Part shown: positions 1 through 11,462 of the stretch, piece after piece
How positions within the stretch are numbered: position 1 is the first letter of the stretch
How the letters are laid out: the number at the start of each line of letters is the position of its first letter
Program-made: the position numbers and the translations under genes
Assembly: GCA_964006375.1 (NCBI GenBank)
Contig: OZ023267.1
Coordinates: forward strand, 20,016,739-20,080,738
DNA: 64,000 nucleotides
Source of the DNA: Tillus elongatus
Taxonomy: Eukaryota > Arthropoda > Insecta > Coleoptera > Cleridae
Reading direction: 5' to 3'
The notes under the pieces: generated by a model
What the model was told of the DNA's origin: nothing
The model's database searches: none
Seen by the model: the letters and a program-made list of their open reading frames with translations, nothing else

Positions 1-189
1 TTCACATCTTTGTGAAAATAAATAGTTAGCAAATTTTCGTAAAAAACATAATTTTCGTGGAACATTACTTTAACCAATTTTAATGAAGCAAATGGCAATT
101 TTTGTTAAAGAAATTGTATGCAAATTTTTATGCAAACATTTTTTGTTGATTTTTTTTCAACATCTGTTTGTGGATATTTATATTTCAGC

Positions 190-443
190 AGTTGTCTAAA
201 TAGCTTGAAGAGGTTCGTTGCCCAGGTAAATGGGACCAGTTTTTCGGGAACATATAAAGTTTATTTTCGGAAAATTATTGTACTTTTTCAAACAATAAAA
301 TTATTTTGATGAAATAAAGTACATTGTTTCTACTATACGTAGTGTATACCAAATTCCACGCCATTTATTTCAAAAAGACATATTTGCCATTAAAAATATT
401 TGTATGAAAATTTACTACCATAGCGCACTTGCTGCGTCCAGAC
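190..443 (-). repeat. HLE 5' foldback module, partial
   Basis: On the minus strand this starts with the conserved end GTCTGGACGCAGCAAGTGCG followed by TATGGTAGTAAATTTTCAT, then matches the roughly 310-bp module seen complete at 14616-14930. The inner part is diverged and the far inverted end is missing. It is a remnant of the 5' end of the HLE family. Confidence 0.7.
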
Positions 444-478
444 TTTTGATATATTATTTGCCTTACTGATAATGATAA

Positions 479-528
479 ATTTTATTATGGCCGTCATTGA
501 CTAATTTTATTATGGCCGTCATTGACTA
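479..528. repeat. 25-bp direct tandem duplication
   Basis: Two identical 25-bp units lie back to back (479-503 and 504-528), each containing TATTATGGCCGTCATTGACT. A simple local duplication with no recognised role. Confidence 0.9.
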
Positions 529-1210
529 CTATGTAAGCAATCGTATAAAGTTAATAAACTAAAATTTATATACGGTATATGAAATTAAACTGGAGGTTAA
601 GTCAAATGGGCCTACTATCACAAGATATGCACAGGTTTTATGTCTTTTATTTAATAAATATGAATATATACTAGTTTAAATGTGTGTTTACATTTGTAGA
701 TTGTAAAATCGTGTATTCACTTGATCGATTTATGCCGCCATATAATCTTCGGAATGGTATGTCAACGTTTACATACGACGATACTCATCATTAAACCGAT
801 TTAAAGGCTCGATGAAGATTATTATAAAACGACATAAACAAACATTTGCTTTTTCTTTTCTGTTCTTCGTGGTGCCTCTTCCACCGTGGTTTGGCGATTA
901 TCACTGCAATACGTATTTTCGAGGTTGTTACGTCCTTGCTGAAACCAATCTTTTAAATTCCACCATAATAAAAATACGTCGCTTCCCAGATTATTCTTGC
1001 TTAGAACTTATTACTTCTACATCGTCTTAAACGTGTGAAAGTGTGGCAACGGGAATGGAAAATCAAAGAAAAATGTTTGGCTCAAACGTCGTAAAAAATG
1101 GTGATTCGTAAGGAATTTTTTCGGTTCGAAAGTGTGGAAAATCTCATCAGAACCGGTCCTTATCGGGAAACAATAAAAACCCTCTTTCTGTTATGACCTG
1201 GTTTAAAAAA
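529..1210. other. No gene seen
   Basis: AT-rich sequence without recognisable coding or repeat structure. Short open frames here show no family motif. Confidence 0.5.
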
Positions 1211-1379
1211 GTCTGGACGCAGCAAGTGCGTTATGGTAGTGAATTTTCATAGAAATGATCTGGGACAAAATATTTTATTATAACTTTTTTTTCTTGTAAC
1301 ATAGAAATCTAAATTTTGGTGTATAGTTTACTTTTTATATCGTAAACCTACCTATTAAATTTGGTTATCATAGATTTCT

Positions 1380-2085
1380 TATTTTTTAAGAAAAAAATTT
1401 TTTTCAAATTAAAACTCAAAATTTTCCCGGAAAACCTCGTCCGATTTTTTTGATTAACGAACTTGTCAAAGTCATTTACAAAAGGAAGGTACATGCCCAA
1501 TTTTATCAAAATCGGCCTATTATTCTTTGAGATAAAAAATTTTTTCGAATGAAAACACAAAATTTTCCCGGAAAACCTCGTTCGATTTTCTTGACTAACA
1601 ATCTTGTCAAAGCCATTTACAAAAGAAAGGTACATGCCAAATTTTATTAAAATCGGCTTATTACTTTTTGAGATAAGAATTTTTTTCGAATGAAAACTCA
1701 AAATTTTCCCGGAAAACCTCGTCCGATTTTCTTGACTAACAAACTTGTCAAAGCCATTTACAAAAGAAAGGTACATGCCAAATTTTATTAAAATCGGCTT
1801 ATTACTTTTTGAGATAAGAATTTTTTTCGAATGAAAACTCAAAATTTTCCCGGAAAACCTCCTCCGATTTTCTTGACTAACAAACTTATCAAAGCCATTT
1901 ACAAAAGAAAGGTACATGCCAAATTTTATTAAAATCGGCTTATTACTTTTTGAGATAAGAATTTTTTTCGAATGAAAACTCAAAATTTTCCCGGAAAACC
2001 TCCTCCGATTTTCCTGGCTAACGAACTTATCCAAGCCATTTACAAAAGAAAGGTACATGCCAAATTTTATCAAAATCGGCCCATT
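1380..2085. repeat. 141-bp tandem repeats inside HLE copy 1
   Basis: About five head-to-tail units of 141 bp, with inner units nearly identical and outer units more diverged. Each includes AAAATTTTCCCGGAAAACCTC. Because 141 is a multiple of three, the minus strand stays open for 254 codons and reads as a 47-residue repeat, but the same sequence occurs once in other HLE copies where it is not coding. I read it as an unequal-exchange expansion, not a protein gene. Confidence 0.85.
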
Positions 2086-2106
2086 ATTTTTTGAGTTATC
2101 GGTGTG

Positions 2107-2286
<180 letters not shown>

Positions 2287-2387
2287 ATATAAAAATTGAA
2301 ACTGACCCCGGATATGGGTTCTAGGGGTCCTAGATCGCGCTCATTTGAAGAAATTTTTTCAAAATTCAAAAGTCGAGATCTCCTCAT

Positions 2388-2416
2388 TAGTGAATTTTTT
2401 CTAAGAAAATTCACTA
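2388..2416 (+). other. HLE 3' terminal hairpin
   Basis: TAGTGAATTTT pairs with AAAATTCACTA across a 7-base loop, giving a perfect 11-bp stem. The same hairpin ends other HLE copies (for example 61677-61706 and 62064-62093). Its second arm is the reverse complement of a motif near the 5' end of the element, as expected for subterminal inverted repeats. Confidence 0.8.
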
Positions 2417-2831
2417 ATACAGTCAAAAGTTGCATTAATTTAATAGATGAGAATACCAGGAGGAGGGTCACCTTATCCAATCCAATTGTAACTTTCATGT
2501 ATTGCCTCCCGAAGGTCCATAAGCCAGATAACGAAATGAAAGCAATAGTCTCTGGTTTCGGTTCCCCGACTTATAAACTTTCCAAATGGTCATCGAAAGA
2601 GCTCAGTACATTGAGAATTCAACCTCCTAGTTTTTTAGTATAAAATTACATTGAGTTCATTATTAAAATCAAAGATATTAAGTTAAAACCAAACTGATCT
2701 CTTTTGATGTCAAGTCGTTATTCTCCAGCATCCTTATCGATATTGGTCTTTTCCGGACATGCTTCGTGATAACCAGCTACCGGACATGCAGGTGGAGGAA
2801 TATACTAAGTTAACTTTACTATGCATGTCTG
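2417..2831 (+). pseudogene. Penelope-like element, N-terminal RT part
   Basis: The frame ending at 2643 carries [24 protein letters not shown] and related blocks, matching the early reverse transcriptase region of Penelope-like elements. A second frame near 2700-2735 carries the next block, a diverged form of SFDVVSLF. Stops and frame changes show decay. The element is cut at its left by the end of HLE copy 1 and at about 2831 by a reverse-oriented retrotransposon. Its sequence resumes at about 4310, so this is the first half of one nested element. RT plus GIY-YIG fusion is known for this class; assignment rests on motifs in both halves. Confidence 0.8.
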
Positions 2832-4284
2832 ACAGTTTTTTTTATATTTTTTTGTTTTTTTTTATACAGGAGGGAGATATGCCTCATGCATACCTCATTC
2901 ACGACACCGTAGTGCCGTGGGATATCGAGGTACTGTGAGACTCGTACTCTTAGTACACCTACTCACTAAAACTCCCTCCCTGGGAGTACCGGACCTTAGT
3001 CCATACCTCCGTCGGATAGAATATACACAATGACTTTTTGGGTATGAATGTTTCCATTCTGTTTTTGCCGCGGGGGCGTTTAGCGGGTAAGTATAAGCTT
3101 TGGACGCTTATGCTTATATGGAAGTTGCTCATCGTAGTCGGTGGCACTACGGAGAAGTGCATTTGGGTGAGAAGCGGCTTTTGCGAACTGAGTTGTGGAT
3201 AGTTATAAACTCAAGTATCGAAGGCATTTCCAGATCAGAGTGAATCTGACTGTTTCGGACAAACCATGGCGCTCCGGTAACCATTCTCAGTATTTTGTTC
3301 TGCATGATTTGAAGGGTCTTGATGTGTGTTGCGGCCGCGGTGGCCCATGCAGGTGATGCATAGGTCAAGGCTGGCCGGATAATGACTTTGTACATGAGCA
3401 ACTTGTTGTTCATGGACAATTTGGAATTTCTATTTAGAAGTGGAAACAGCTTCGAGATGAACATCGAGGCTTTTTTTCGAGGGTGATCGACATGGGGGCG
3501 CCATGTTAAGTGTTTGTCGAGGAAAAACCCGAGGTATTTGGCGGAATCTTGCCAGGGAATTAGACGGTTGTCTAATGAAACTTGTTCGTGAGGTGTGTCT
3601 CTCCTCTTGGAAAATAGGACTGCTGAACATTTATCGGGGTTTATGGCTAGAAGGGATTTCCTATACCATGATTGCAGCTCGACTACGGCGGTCTGAAGTC
3701 GTTCGGTTATTATCCTCGGCTGAGTGGAGCTGCTGAGGATGGTAGTGTCGTCTGTGTACAGTGCGTATCTCACGTTTAGGGGGGCTGTCGGAATGTCTGC
3801 GACAAATATATTGTACAGCAGAGGGGAGATAGCAGAACCCTGCGGGAGACCAGCCGTGACTGGGTACGTTCTAGATCTGGCTCCCAGATATTTGACCTGG
3901 TACTTCCTCTGTTGTAGGTATGGCCTGATTATCAGAATCAGAGGGAGATGATAATTAAATGATAGAAGTTTGTTTAGGTGGCCCGCATGCCAAACCCTAT
4001 CGAAGGCTTGAGCAATGTCAAGAAATATTGCACCAGTTGACTTGTTTTTATTAAATCCTTCTGTGATGTTTTCCACCACACGAAGGACTTGGTCTGTGGT
4101 GGAGTGCTGGTGTCTGAAACCGAATTGCTCATCCGGGAGGATATGATTTTCTGAGGTGAAAGAAGCTAGCCTTTTCTTAATCAGTTTTTCGGCGATTTTG
4201 CCGATGACTGGTATCAGGCTAATGGACCTGTAGTTCTGAGGGAGACAGTTTCTTTCGAGTCGGCGGGAAGTTTATTTGCAAACG
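2832..4284 (-). mobile_element. Jockey-like non-LTR retrotransposon, 5' truncated
   Basis: A minus-strand element inserted into the Penelope-like element. Its 3' end is marked on the plus strand by a T-rich tract at 2832-2867, the complement of an A-rich tail. The 3' untranslated part runs 2868-3146, then the RT frame to about 4260. The 5' side is truncated within the RT domain, the usual outcome of target-primed reverse transcription. No clear target duplication was found. Confidence 0.8.
3147..4260 (-). pseudogene. Reverse transcriptase, Jockey-like ORF2 fragment
   Basis: The open frame continues upstream of its first GTG to about 4260 without a stop. Reading 5' to 3' it shows a fingers block (NYRSISLIPVIGKIAEK), motif A FLDIAQAFDRVWH, motif B GLPQGSAISPLLYN, motif C YTDDT and the thumb region with YLGFFLDKHLTWRPH and ALTYASPAWA. 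Motif C has threonine where YADD is usual in this group, but both catalytic aspartates are present. The endonuclease and the N-terminal RT are missing, so this copy cannot be autonomous. It is a different lineage from the copies at 12.6, 48.7 and 58.3 kb. Confidence 0.85.
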
Positions 4285-4309
4285 GAGGGAACCACAATGA
4301 GAAACTCAT

Positions 4310-5141
4310 TGTTTCCCTTCGTTGCCGCACTATTCATGAGCCCACTTGAGACTTGCTGACTTGCTGAGATTTGACTTTTCTGGAGCGGTGGAGTATTTTC
4401 CGAGGGTATGGTTAATATATTTCGACGATATTTTTGCCATGTTTGACATCAGTAAAGATAACAACAATAATTTGGTTAATAAGTTGTACAGTAGATTCCC
4501 TCCAATCAAGTTTACTTACGAAACAACGACCAATAAATATCCTGCCTTGATACTCTTGTTATCAAAAATATAGATAAGTTAGAATTTGACATTTATAGGA
4601 AAGAAACTTCTACAAATCGCTTCATACCATCAGATTCAAATCATCCTTTCGAGTTTGAGCTTTCTTGTTTGGAGGTTACTCAGTTTTCCTTTGAGTAGTA
4701 AGCGATACAATTCAGAGATGAACAACATTATAGATATTGCGATTTGTAACAGTTTCTCTCCAGAGATTGTGAATAGATTAGTTACTAAGCATAGGTGGAG
4801 TGCACAATAAGCTGTGCTATCGGGGCGGCAAAGACGCGTACGAGCCCCGAGGGAGAAAAAAAAGCATAGGTCAAAATTTCCGATAAGTATCATTACGACA
4901 TTGAAGCCTGAATCCGATGAGACACCCAAAAAGTACTCTGTACTTTTTTCTATCCTTTTTTATTGCAAAAGCGTTGGAGGAAATATTCAAAGATAACGAC
5001 GTGACAGTTATTTATAAAGTTGATAATTTGAAGAACCTTTTGGGTGGACCAAAGGATACTATTGACTTCCGACAAAAATCGGGCGTTTATCAAATATCTT
5101 GTAGTAGCTGCGAGAAAATTTATATTGGGCATCCCTGAGAT
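4310..5141 (+). pseudogene. Penelope-like element, C-terminal RT and GIY-YIG part
   Basis: Continuation of the element started at 2417. Early on it reads PFVAALFMSPLE, the usual block after motif B, then FDFSGAVEYFPRVW and the catalytic motif YFDDIFAMF, and KFTYETTTNKYP. After several frame changes it reaches VNRLVTKHR, where a 65-bp retrotransposon end is inserted. Beyond the insert it resumes as SKFPISIITTLKPESDETPKK and ends in a GIY-YIG start, SGVYQISCSSC followed by IYIG. The nuclease domain stops just after YIG at a stop codon near 5136, so it is truncated. All blocks are in the order expected for Penelope-like elements. Confidence 0.8.
4797..4861 (+). mobile_element. 65-bp non-LTR 3' end with 10-bp TSD
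   Basis: GCTATCGGGGCGGCAAAGACG followed by an A tail matches, in reverse complement, the 3' ends of the elements at 52016 and 56722. It is flanked by the direct repeat AAGCATAGGT at 4787-4796 and 4862-4871. Removing the insert and one repeat restores the Penelope reading frame. This is a severely 5'-truncated retrotransposon insertion. Confidence 0.9.
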
Positions 5142-5622
5142 ATTTTTTGCGGAATGTTTTTAGCATTGTTTTCCTGTTCAATATGCTTTATTAGATATTT
5201 ATTAATTGCAGTATTTATTCCATGAAAATGCTTATAAGAGACATCGAAATATAATGAGTTTTAGTACAAAGTGACTTTCTTGGAGTCCTAAGCCCTCAGG
5301 GTTTGGTCGTAGTTGCCCTTAAAAATACCAATAAAATTAGCGTACTAATATGTAACGATTGTCAGTGTCCTCACTGCATATTCAGATTTTGCATCGCCAA
5401 CTGTGAGGTCAATTTTTGAACACCTTGTATGTAATTTGAGGAAAGTTTTAACTTGAATAGATGAAGTGACCTTTTTATATGTGTTGGTAGTAGTTCCAGT
5501 AAAACCGGATGAACCACCATCTTGTCAATATTTTAGCATGAAAGATCAGCCTTGTCTAGGCCTACCCTGAAACTTTCAAAATTCCGATTACAAGTACAAA
5601 AGATTCTAACCAACGATGTAGG

Positions 5623-5623
<1 letters not shown>
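5142..5623. other. No gene seen
   Basis: AT-rich spacer with no recognised motif. Confidence 0.5.

Positions 5624-5686
<63 letters not shown>
5624..5686. repeat. (TA)n microsatellite
   Basis: About 63 bp of alternating TA. The flanks do not match the HLE consensus. Confidence 0.97.
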
Positions 5687-5688
<2 letters not shown>

Positions 5689-6200
5689 CTATGGAATGCG
5701 ATAGGTCAAAAATTATGTTAGTTCAATAATTATTGTTTAAAACACATATTGTTTGAAAATCTATTCATCGATAATTTTCTATTACTAAAATTATATAAAA
5801 AAAGGTATATTCAGATAATTTACCATTTACATGTAAACTGACAAAGTAAAATTAAAAGAATAGATACTTTAAAACAGCCAGTATATATGTACTGTGCCAA
5901 AAAAAAAAAATAGAGCATGTAATAGAAAAAATAGTTTTATTATAAGTGAGATAATCCAGGCACCAGGTTGTCAAGAAAAAAATTCAACAAAAAAAAGGAG
6001 AATTTTGAGAGGTGTCAGAGAGAAAAGAGACGTCTTGGGTGTGAAAGAAGATACATTAAAAAAGGTAAAAAGTTTTAAAAGAAAACCGTAATGACAAGTA
6101 TGTGAACAGTATATTGGAGAAGTATCAAGTGAAATGCAAATAATTTGGAAATTTTTTATGAAAATTACAGAAAAGTAAAATACGTTATTTGAGACATTTC
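5687..6200. other. No gene seen
   Basis: A-rich spacer. A short lysine-rich open frame at 5894-6091 has no recognisable features and reflects A-rich composition. Confidence 0.5.
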
Positions 6201-6301
6201 TTAGTGAATTTTCTTAAAAAAATTAAAAAATTCACTAATGAGGAGATCCCGACTTTGAATTTTGAAAAAATTTCTTCAAATGAGCGCTAATTAGGCCCCC
6301 C

Positions 6302-6399
<98 letters not shown>

Positions 6400-7505
6400 G
6401 TATGTATCACACCGATAACACAAAAAATCATGGGCCGATTTTGATTAAATTTGGTGAATACCTTCCTTTTGTAAATGGCTTGGATAGGTTCGTTATCCAG
6501 AAAAATCGGCCCAGGTTTTCCCGGAAAATTTTGTGTTTTCTTTCGAAAAAAATTACATCTCCGGAATTAACAAAGTAATGGCAACCAAATTTAGTACGCG
6601 GGTTAACATCCTTATAGGTAAGTTATAGACAAAAACTTAGCTCTGTGGGTCAAAAGACAAAAAAGTTATAGGCATTTAATGAAAAATAAATTGGGGTTTA
6701 CCACAAAACGTCAAAGTTGCGATTTAAACGTCAAAATTGGCAACATTTAGGCAAAGAACTTGAATCTAATACGGGCTATGGAAATAAAGTGTCTCAAGAA
6801 AAATGTTTTACAAACCCTGAAGTCTTAGCTTCAACCGTCATTGTCCTTCATTTTAATAAAATATTTCCAGAAAATTCATTTCAAATAGACTCTTTCTCTG
6901 ATGCTTGGCAGTAGACTTAGCTATAGAGTTTATCGTTTAATGGTATATAATTTTTGTAGAATTTTCGTAAAAAATCAATAAAGCTCAATATATATGTTAT
7001 TATACAAGATATGAAAAAAATTGTATATATTAATTATAGGGTGTCTTGAGCTACATCTTAAAAAATATTTCTACAATCACGGGATGGCTCATAAGTCGTT
7101 GGTGATACAAATTATCTTTTTTTTTTTAATCAAACACGCCGTATGTTATTGCATTTTTGCATTGTCCATCGAAATATAATGCATGTTTATAAGAAAAAAA
7201 TTCTGAACGCAGTAAGTGCGTTATGGTAGCGAATTTTGATCAAATGCTTTATATTTGAATGGCTCAATTTGCTATTAAGCTATAAGGTTGACCAAGAAAC
7301 GAGTTTTTTCGGGAACACTTTAAGTTTTCTTTCGGAAATGTTTGTACATTTTCAAACAATAAAGTTATTTTGATGAAACATGGTACATTGTTTTTACTAT
7401 ATAGGTTATATTAGTAACCAAATTTGATGCTTGCTTTCTTAAAAAAAACACACACATTATTGCCATTAAAAATTCACTACCATAACGCACTAGCTGCGTC
7501 CAGAG
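6201..7505 (-). mobile_element. HLE copy 2, long form
   Basis: Reversed full-length copy: imperfect 3' hairpin at 6201-6237, GCGCTCATTTGAAG module, (TA)n at 6317-6387 flanked by TATG/CATA repeats, then the long body, and the foldback module at 7203-7505 whose two ends are inverted copies of CTGGACGCAGCAAGTGCG-like sequence. The plus-strand phrase GTATCACACCGATAACA marks the array boundary. No coding capacity is conserved among copies. Confidence 0.8.
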
Positions 7506-8007
7506 TTTTTTTTTTTGGACAAGCAGTGAGCATTTAAGAGGATCATTATAAAGTCGTTGGAAAACGATATTGCCATAAACAGTCAATAGTGGAGTGAAGC
7601 CAAAGCTCTATAAAAGTTTAACATAGTTTAAAATTAAACCAAAAGGTTTCTAATCACATGTATTAGGGAGACTTAGAAGAGGAAAATAATTAAGAAGGTC
7701 AGTGCTAAAAGCAGATTAAGAAGAGAAATATTGGAATTAAATAAGGGTAGCCATCATTAAGTAAGTAATATTTAATTATTTAAATTTATATCGATTTAGA
7801 AAAAGTGCACTTTGTAGGGTGGATGTGTAAATATTATAGTGTAAATTAAAGTTGTTTGTATATATAAAAAAAATGTTAAATTTTATAAGTAACTATAGTT
7901 GATTTTTAATATTCTTTTGTGTTAATTTCACTTTGCTAGATTTAAAAAGTAAGTACCTTGAAGCATCCCTGAGCATTAAGAACTCATAGCTCTGCTAATA
8001 GTAAAAT

Positions 8008-8010
<3 letters not shown>
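7506..8010. other. No gene seen
   Basis: AT-rich spacer with no recognised motif. Confidence 0.5.
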
Positions 8011-8100
<90 letters not shown>

Positions 8101-8194
8101 AAACTGATCCCAGATTTCGTTCTAGGCAGTCTAGTTCGCGCTCATTTGAAGCCGCGATCTCAGACAGACAATTTTTTCTACGAAAATTGACTAA
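8011..8194 (+). mobile_element. HLE 3' end with (TA)n
   Basis: A (TA)n array at 8011-8098 is followed by TTGAAACTGATCCCAGAT, GCGCTCATTTGAAG and a diverged hairpin ending GACTAA. The 5' part of the element is absent. Confidence 0.75.
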
Positions 8195-9065
8195 AAGGTA
8201 CCTCTAAGAAGTGCACGGGCCTAGGTACCTAGACTGTACTAATAGTCAAAGCGATTCATCCAAGAAAAGCATTTATAAACGTTACTTGAGAAGGTTTGAT
8301 ATAGCTATAATCATACCCCCCCCCCCCTCTTTGTTTCTCTCTTTCTCTCTTATTGCAGATATGTTTATTTTTGAGCAAGAATTGATTACGTACCCTGTAA
8401 TTATTTGTTTATAATTGTTTTATGTAATCGGCTATATTTTCAATAAATTGAAATTGAACTCTGCATAGGTAAATATATTTGTATTTATTGTAAATGTAGA
8501 AAAGCACACTAGCTGGTGGGTCCATTACAAAGTTGATGACCGTCCGGAGTGCACAGTAATGTTATGAACATTTTATTCCGTAGAGAAAATTGATTGGCAT
8601 ATAATTAGAGTTCTAGGAACAATAACACGCTGTGCATACCACACTCATAAGCTCCCAGGTACCAGGGATATAAAGCACAACTATTGCTACGTCGATGTGT
8701 GTATGTACGACAGAGAGTAAGCTTGTGCTTTAGCTTGTACTTATGTGCAGAAAAAAGTACCGTCTGGGAACAGAAACGATAGTTCGCACTAACCCTTTGC
8801 AAGCTACATACTTCCTAGACACTCGTTCTAAATATTTAATGGTTCATGACGTTCTCAAGTATAAAATGTTGGCTGCAAAATGTGTTTTCTGCATCCCTTC
8901 CTAGATTTAATATTTTTATAGAAAAGTCCTCTATACGGTTCAGGTCTCAAAAGTAAAGACATTTTCTTCCGTAATTTGTCGTCAAACTGGCCATCAAATG
9001 TTAGTGATTGGATAAGCTGTCTAGTTAACTTCTGGAAAAGGAAAGTTGCATTGTTGTAAAAAAAA
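8195..9065. other. No gene seen
   Basis: Contains a C homopolymer and CT-rich stretch near 8317-8350. No coding motif or repeat copy recognised. Confidence 0.5.
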
Positions 9066-9600
9066 TCTGTAGCAAGCAAGTGCGTTATGGTAGTGAATTT
9101 TCATTAAAATGTGTTTAATTACTACACAATAGGTCTTTTTTAATGAAAGCAGGCGTCAAATTTCGTTGCCAGAATAACCTATATAGTAGAAACAATGTGC
9201 GACACTTAATTAAAATAACCTTAATGTTTGAAAAAGTACAAAAATTAACAAATAATATAAATGAAGGCACCTCTGAAAGAGTCATTTTGATCCACTATCT
9301 ATTGGTATAAACGCCGTATCATAATTTATGATATGAGCGTAAAATTTGAAAAGTTGCAAAACAATTGAAATAACTTGAAAGCAAGAACACTATAATTTTT
9401 TTTACGTTACAAACATGCATATAATTCGATGGAAACTGCAAAGTTGCAATAAAATAAGGGGTGCTCGATTAAAATAAAAATTATAACGAACGACTTATGG
9501 GCCCTACTGTGCATATTAAAACAATTTTGTAAGATGCAGCTCAAGACACCATATAATTATCGTATACAGTTGTTCCTCGTATCTTGTATAATAATGCATA
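9066..9600 (+). mobile_element. HLE 5' part, diverged
   Basis: Starts with GCAAGCAAGTGCGTTATGG and TAGTGAATTTTCAT, continues through the foldback module core (AACCTATATAGTAGAAACAA) and then into body sequence with ACGACTTATGGGCC and AGATGCAGCTCAAGACACC. The right inverted arm of the module is lost. Confidence 0.7.
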
Positions 9601-10029
9601 CTAGTGGCCTGTGTCTTAGTCGAAATTCGACCGTAATTCAATAAATTTTTAAGCTTGAACGTTATCGGTGTTTTTTGTCACAGAGTGTAACCTCAGTGCG
9701 ACTGTTTAACCACAGACTTTTATGTGTTTGACATTCAGTATGAACGCATCTACTATATACATGTTTGACCATAGAGTAATACGTGTTTGACATTGGCAGA
9801 TTAGAACTTAACGGTCAGCTCAGAACTGGCACGGACCAGGGAACTCCGACGATCTAATTAAAACAAAGCATTGTTTAATCTATTTGTGCATAAATTTTAT
9901 CTTTCTGCATTCCTTCTCCATATGAATTTGAACTATGCCAAATTTCATACTCCTCCGTTCGCAAAATGTGCTTAAATAGGGTACAACGTTTTTTCTTCAC
10001 GCATTAATATAAATATATTGATATAGAAA

Positions 10030-10430
10030 TGATTCACCCTGTATATGTAGGCCACAGAGCGGCCAAGTGTGCGCTCTTTTGAAGAAATCTTCCCACACTT
10101 CAAAAGTCGCGGTCTCCTCATTAGCGAATTTTTTCTATGAAGATTTGCTACAAGTTATAGACCATTAGACGATACGCTCTATAACTAATAAAAATGCTGC
10201 CAAAGTATCAGAAAGGGTCTATTTGAAATGATTTTCTGCAAATATTTTAGTAAAATGAAGGAGAATGACAGTTGAAGCTGAAACGTAAGGCTTTGTAAAA
10301 CACGTTTATTGCGACATTTTTTTTACATAACACGTATTTGTTTCAGGTTATTTGTCCAAAATGTTGCACAATTTTGACGTTTTAGATCGCCACTTTGACG
10401 TCTTAAAAACAATAACAATTTCAAAGTAAT
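10030..10430 (+). mobile_element. HLE internal part with embedded 3' module
   Basis: Contains the 3' module (TTTTGAAGAAATC, AAAAGTCGCGGTCTCCTCATTA and a degenerate hairpin) followed directly by body sequence beginning TTATAGACCATTAGACGAT. The same join appears at 62700-62800, so the long body may itself derive from two fused elements. Confidence 0.6.
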
Positions 10431-10608
10431 TTTTCCGGCATTTATGGACCTTTTTGCCACAAAGGTGGTAGTGGACTTTTCTTTTACGTGATAGTAAAGG
10501 ATTTTTTTAACGCCCGAGGAGGTACCACCCCGTACATCAAGGGGGCCGGTGAAGTCCCAACGGACGTTTCCGGTTCTGGTGCATGATTTTTTTCTCTTAT
10601 AAACAAAA

Positions 10609-11112
10609 ATGATGATGGCTCCTCCTTGTACAAAAGATTCCGGAAATAAAATACCCCCTCCCCATTCGGATCTCCGGGAGAGGGGTGTTCAGGGGGCGCC
10701 AGCATCAAGATTTAACATATCCTTCTCCAATATATCCGGCCAAAATTCTAACCTGAACTCCGCCCACCATTTCCTCCAGGCTAATAGTCCCCAACTCCTC
10801 TTCCTCACCGAAACCCAAATCAGTGCCAAAACAGTCACTAATCACCTTAATTTCCCGGGGTATGAGCTCATTACTTTCTTTAGATTGCATGGAGGCGTGT
10901 GCGCATACGTCCTTAGCAATCTACCCTGCACCAGACTCCCCAATTTAGAAGCTGGAAGAAAAGACACACTTTGGATGAAACTCTTTCTCAGGGCTGCAAC
11001 TAAATTCATCTGTTGCATTTACCGGTCACCTTCTGACAACAACTTTGTCCAGCTCTTCGACTACCTTTCTCAAAAAATCGACCATTGGATTTCTGAATAT
11101 CCTTCCAGCAAG
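10609..11112 (+). pseudogene. APE endonuclease fragment of Jockey-like element
   Basis: The frame reads ISFSNISGQNSNLNSAHHF, SPQLLFLTETQISAKT, GGVCAYV and KFICCIYRSPSDNNF, which matches the apurinic-like endonuclease domain that opens ORF2 of Jockey/CR1-type retrotransposons. It stops at WISEYPSSKI where HLE sequence begins, so the catalytic GDFN/GDLN and SDH blocks are missing. The phrase ISEYPS also occurs at the start of the copy at 58293-59480, which suggests the same family as 12.6, 48.7 and 58.3 kb. The first codons (MMMAPP) are a plausible but unproven ORF2 start. Confidence 0.75.
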
Positions 11113-11340
11113 ATCGGATCAGGTTTACCGGGAAAATTTTGAGTTTTCTTTCGAAAAATTTGTATCTCAAAAAATGTAAAATCTATAGTAACCAAATTTG
11201 GTAGGTAGGTTTACGATATAAAAGGTAAACTACACACCAAAATTTAGATTTCGATGTTACAATAAAAAAAAGTTATAAAATAATATTTGGTGCCAGATCA
11301 TTTCTATGAATATTCACTACCATAACGCACTTTCTGCGAC
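11113..11340 (-). mobile_element. HLE 5' part, short form
   Basis: Reverse copy matching 1211-1440: ends with CACTACCATAACGCAC, includes the TTTACGATATAAAAGGTAAAC segment and breaks inside the ACCGGGAAAATTTTG block. Confidence 0.8.
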
Positions 11341-11462
11341 TTGTGTTTTTTATCTTCTTTCTCGCCCAGCGCCTCTATTCCTCCTTGTCTCATTACTTTA
11401 AATGATCCAAGTAAATATCCCGTAAAATCATCACAAAATCAATTGAATTCCAAATCGTGAAA

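Noticed and set aside
812..1030. 72-codon frame with a hydrophobic start, possible small secreted protein
   Set aside because: No homologous copy, no motif, and the hydrophobic part is short; length is within chance for this composition.
5894..6091. Lysine-rich small protein
   Set aside because: Explained by A-rich sequence; no domain or context support.
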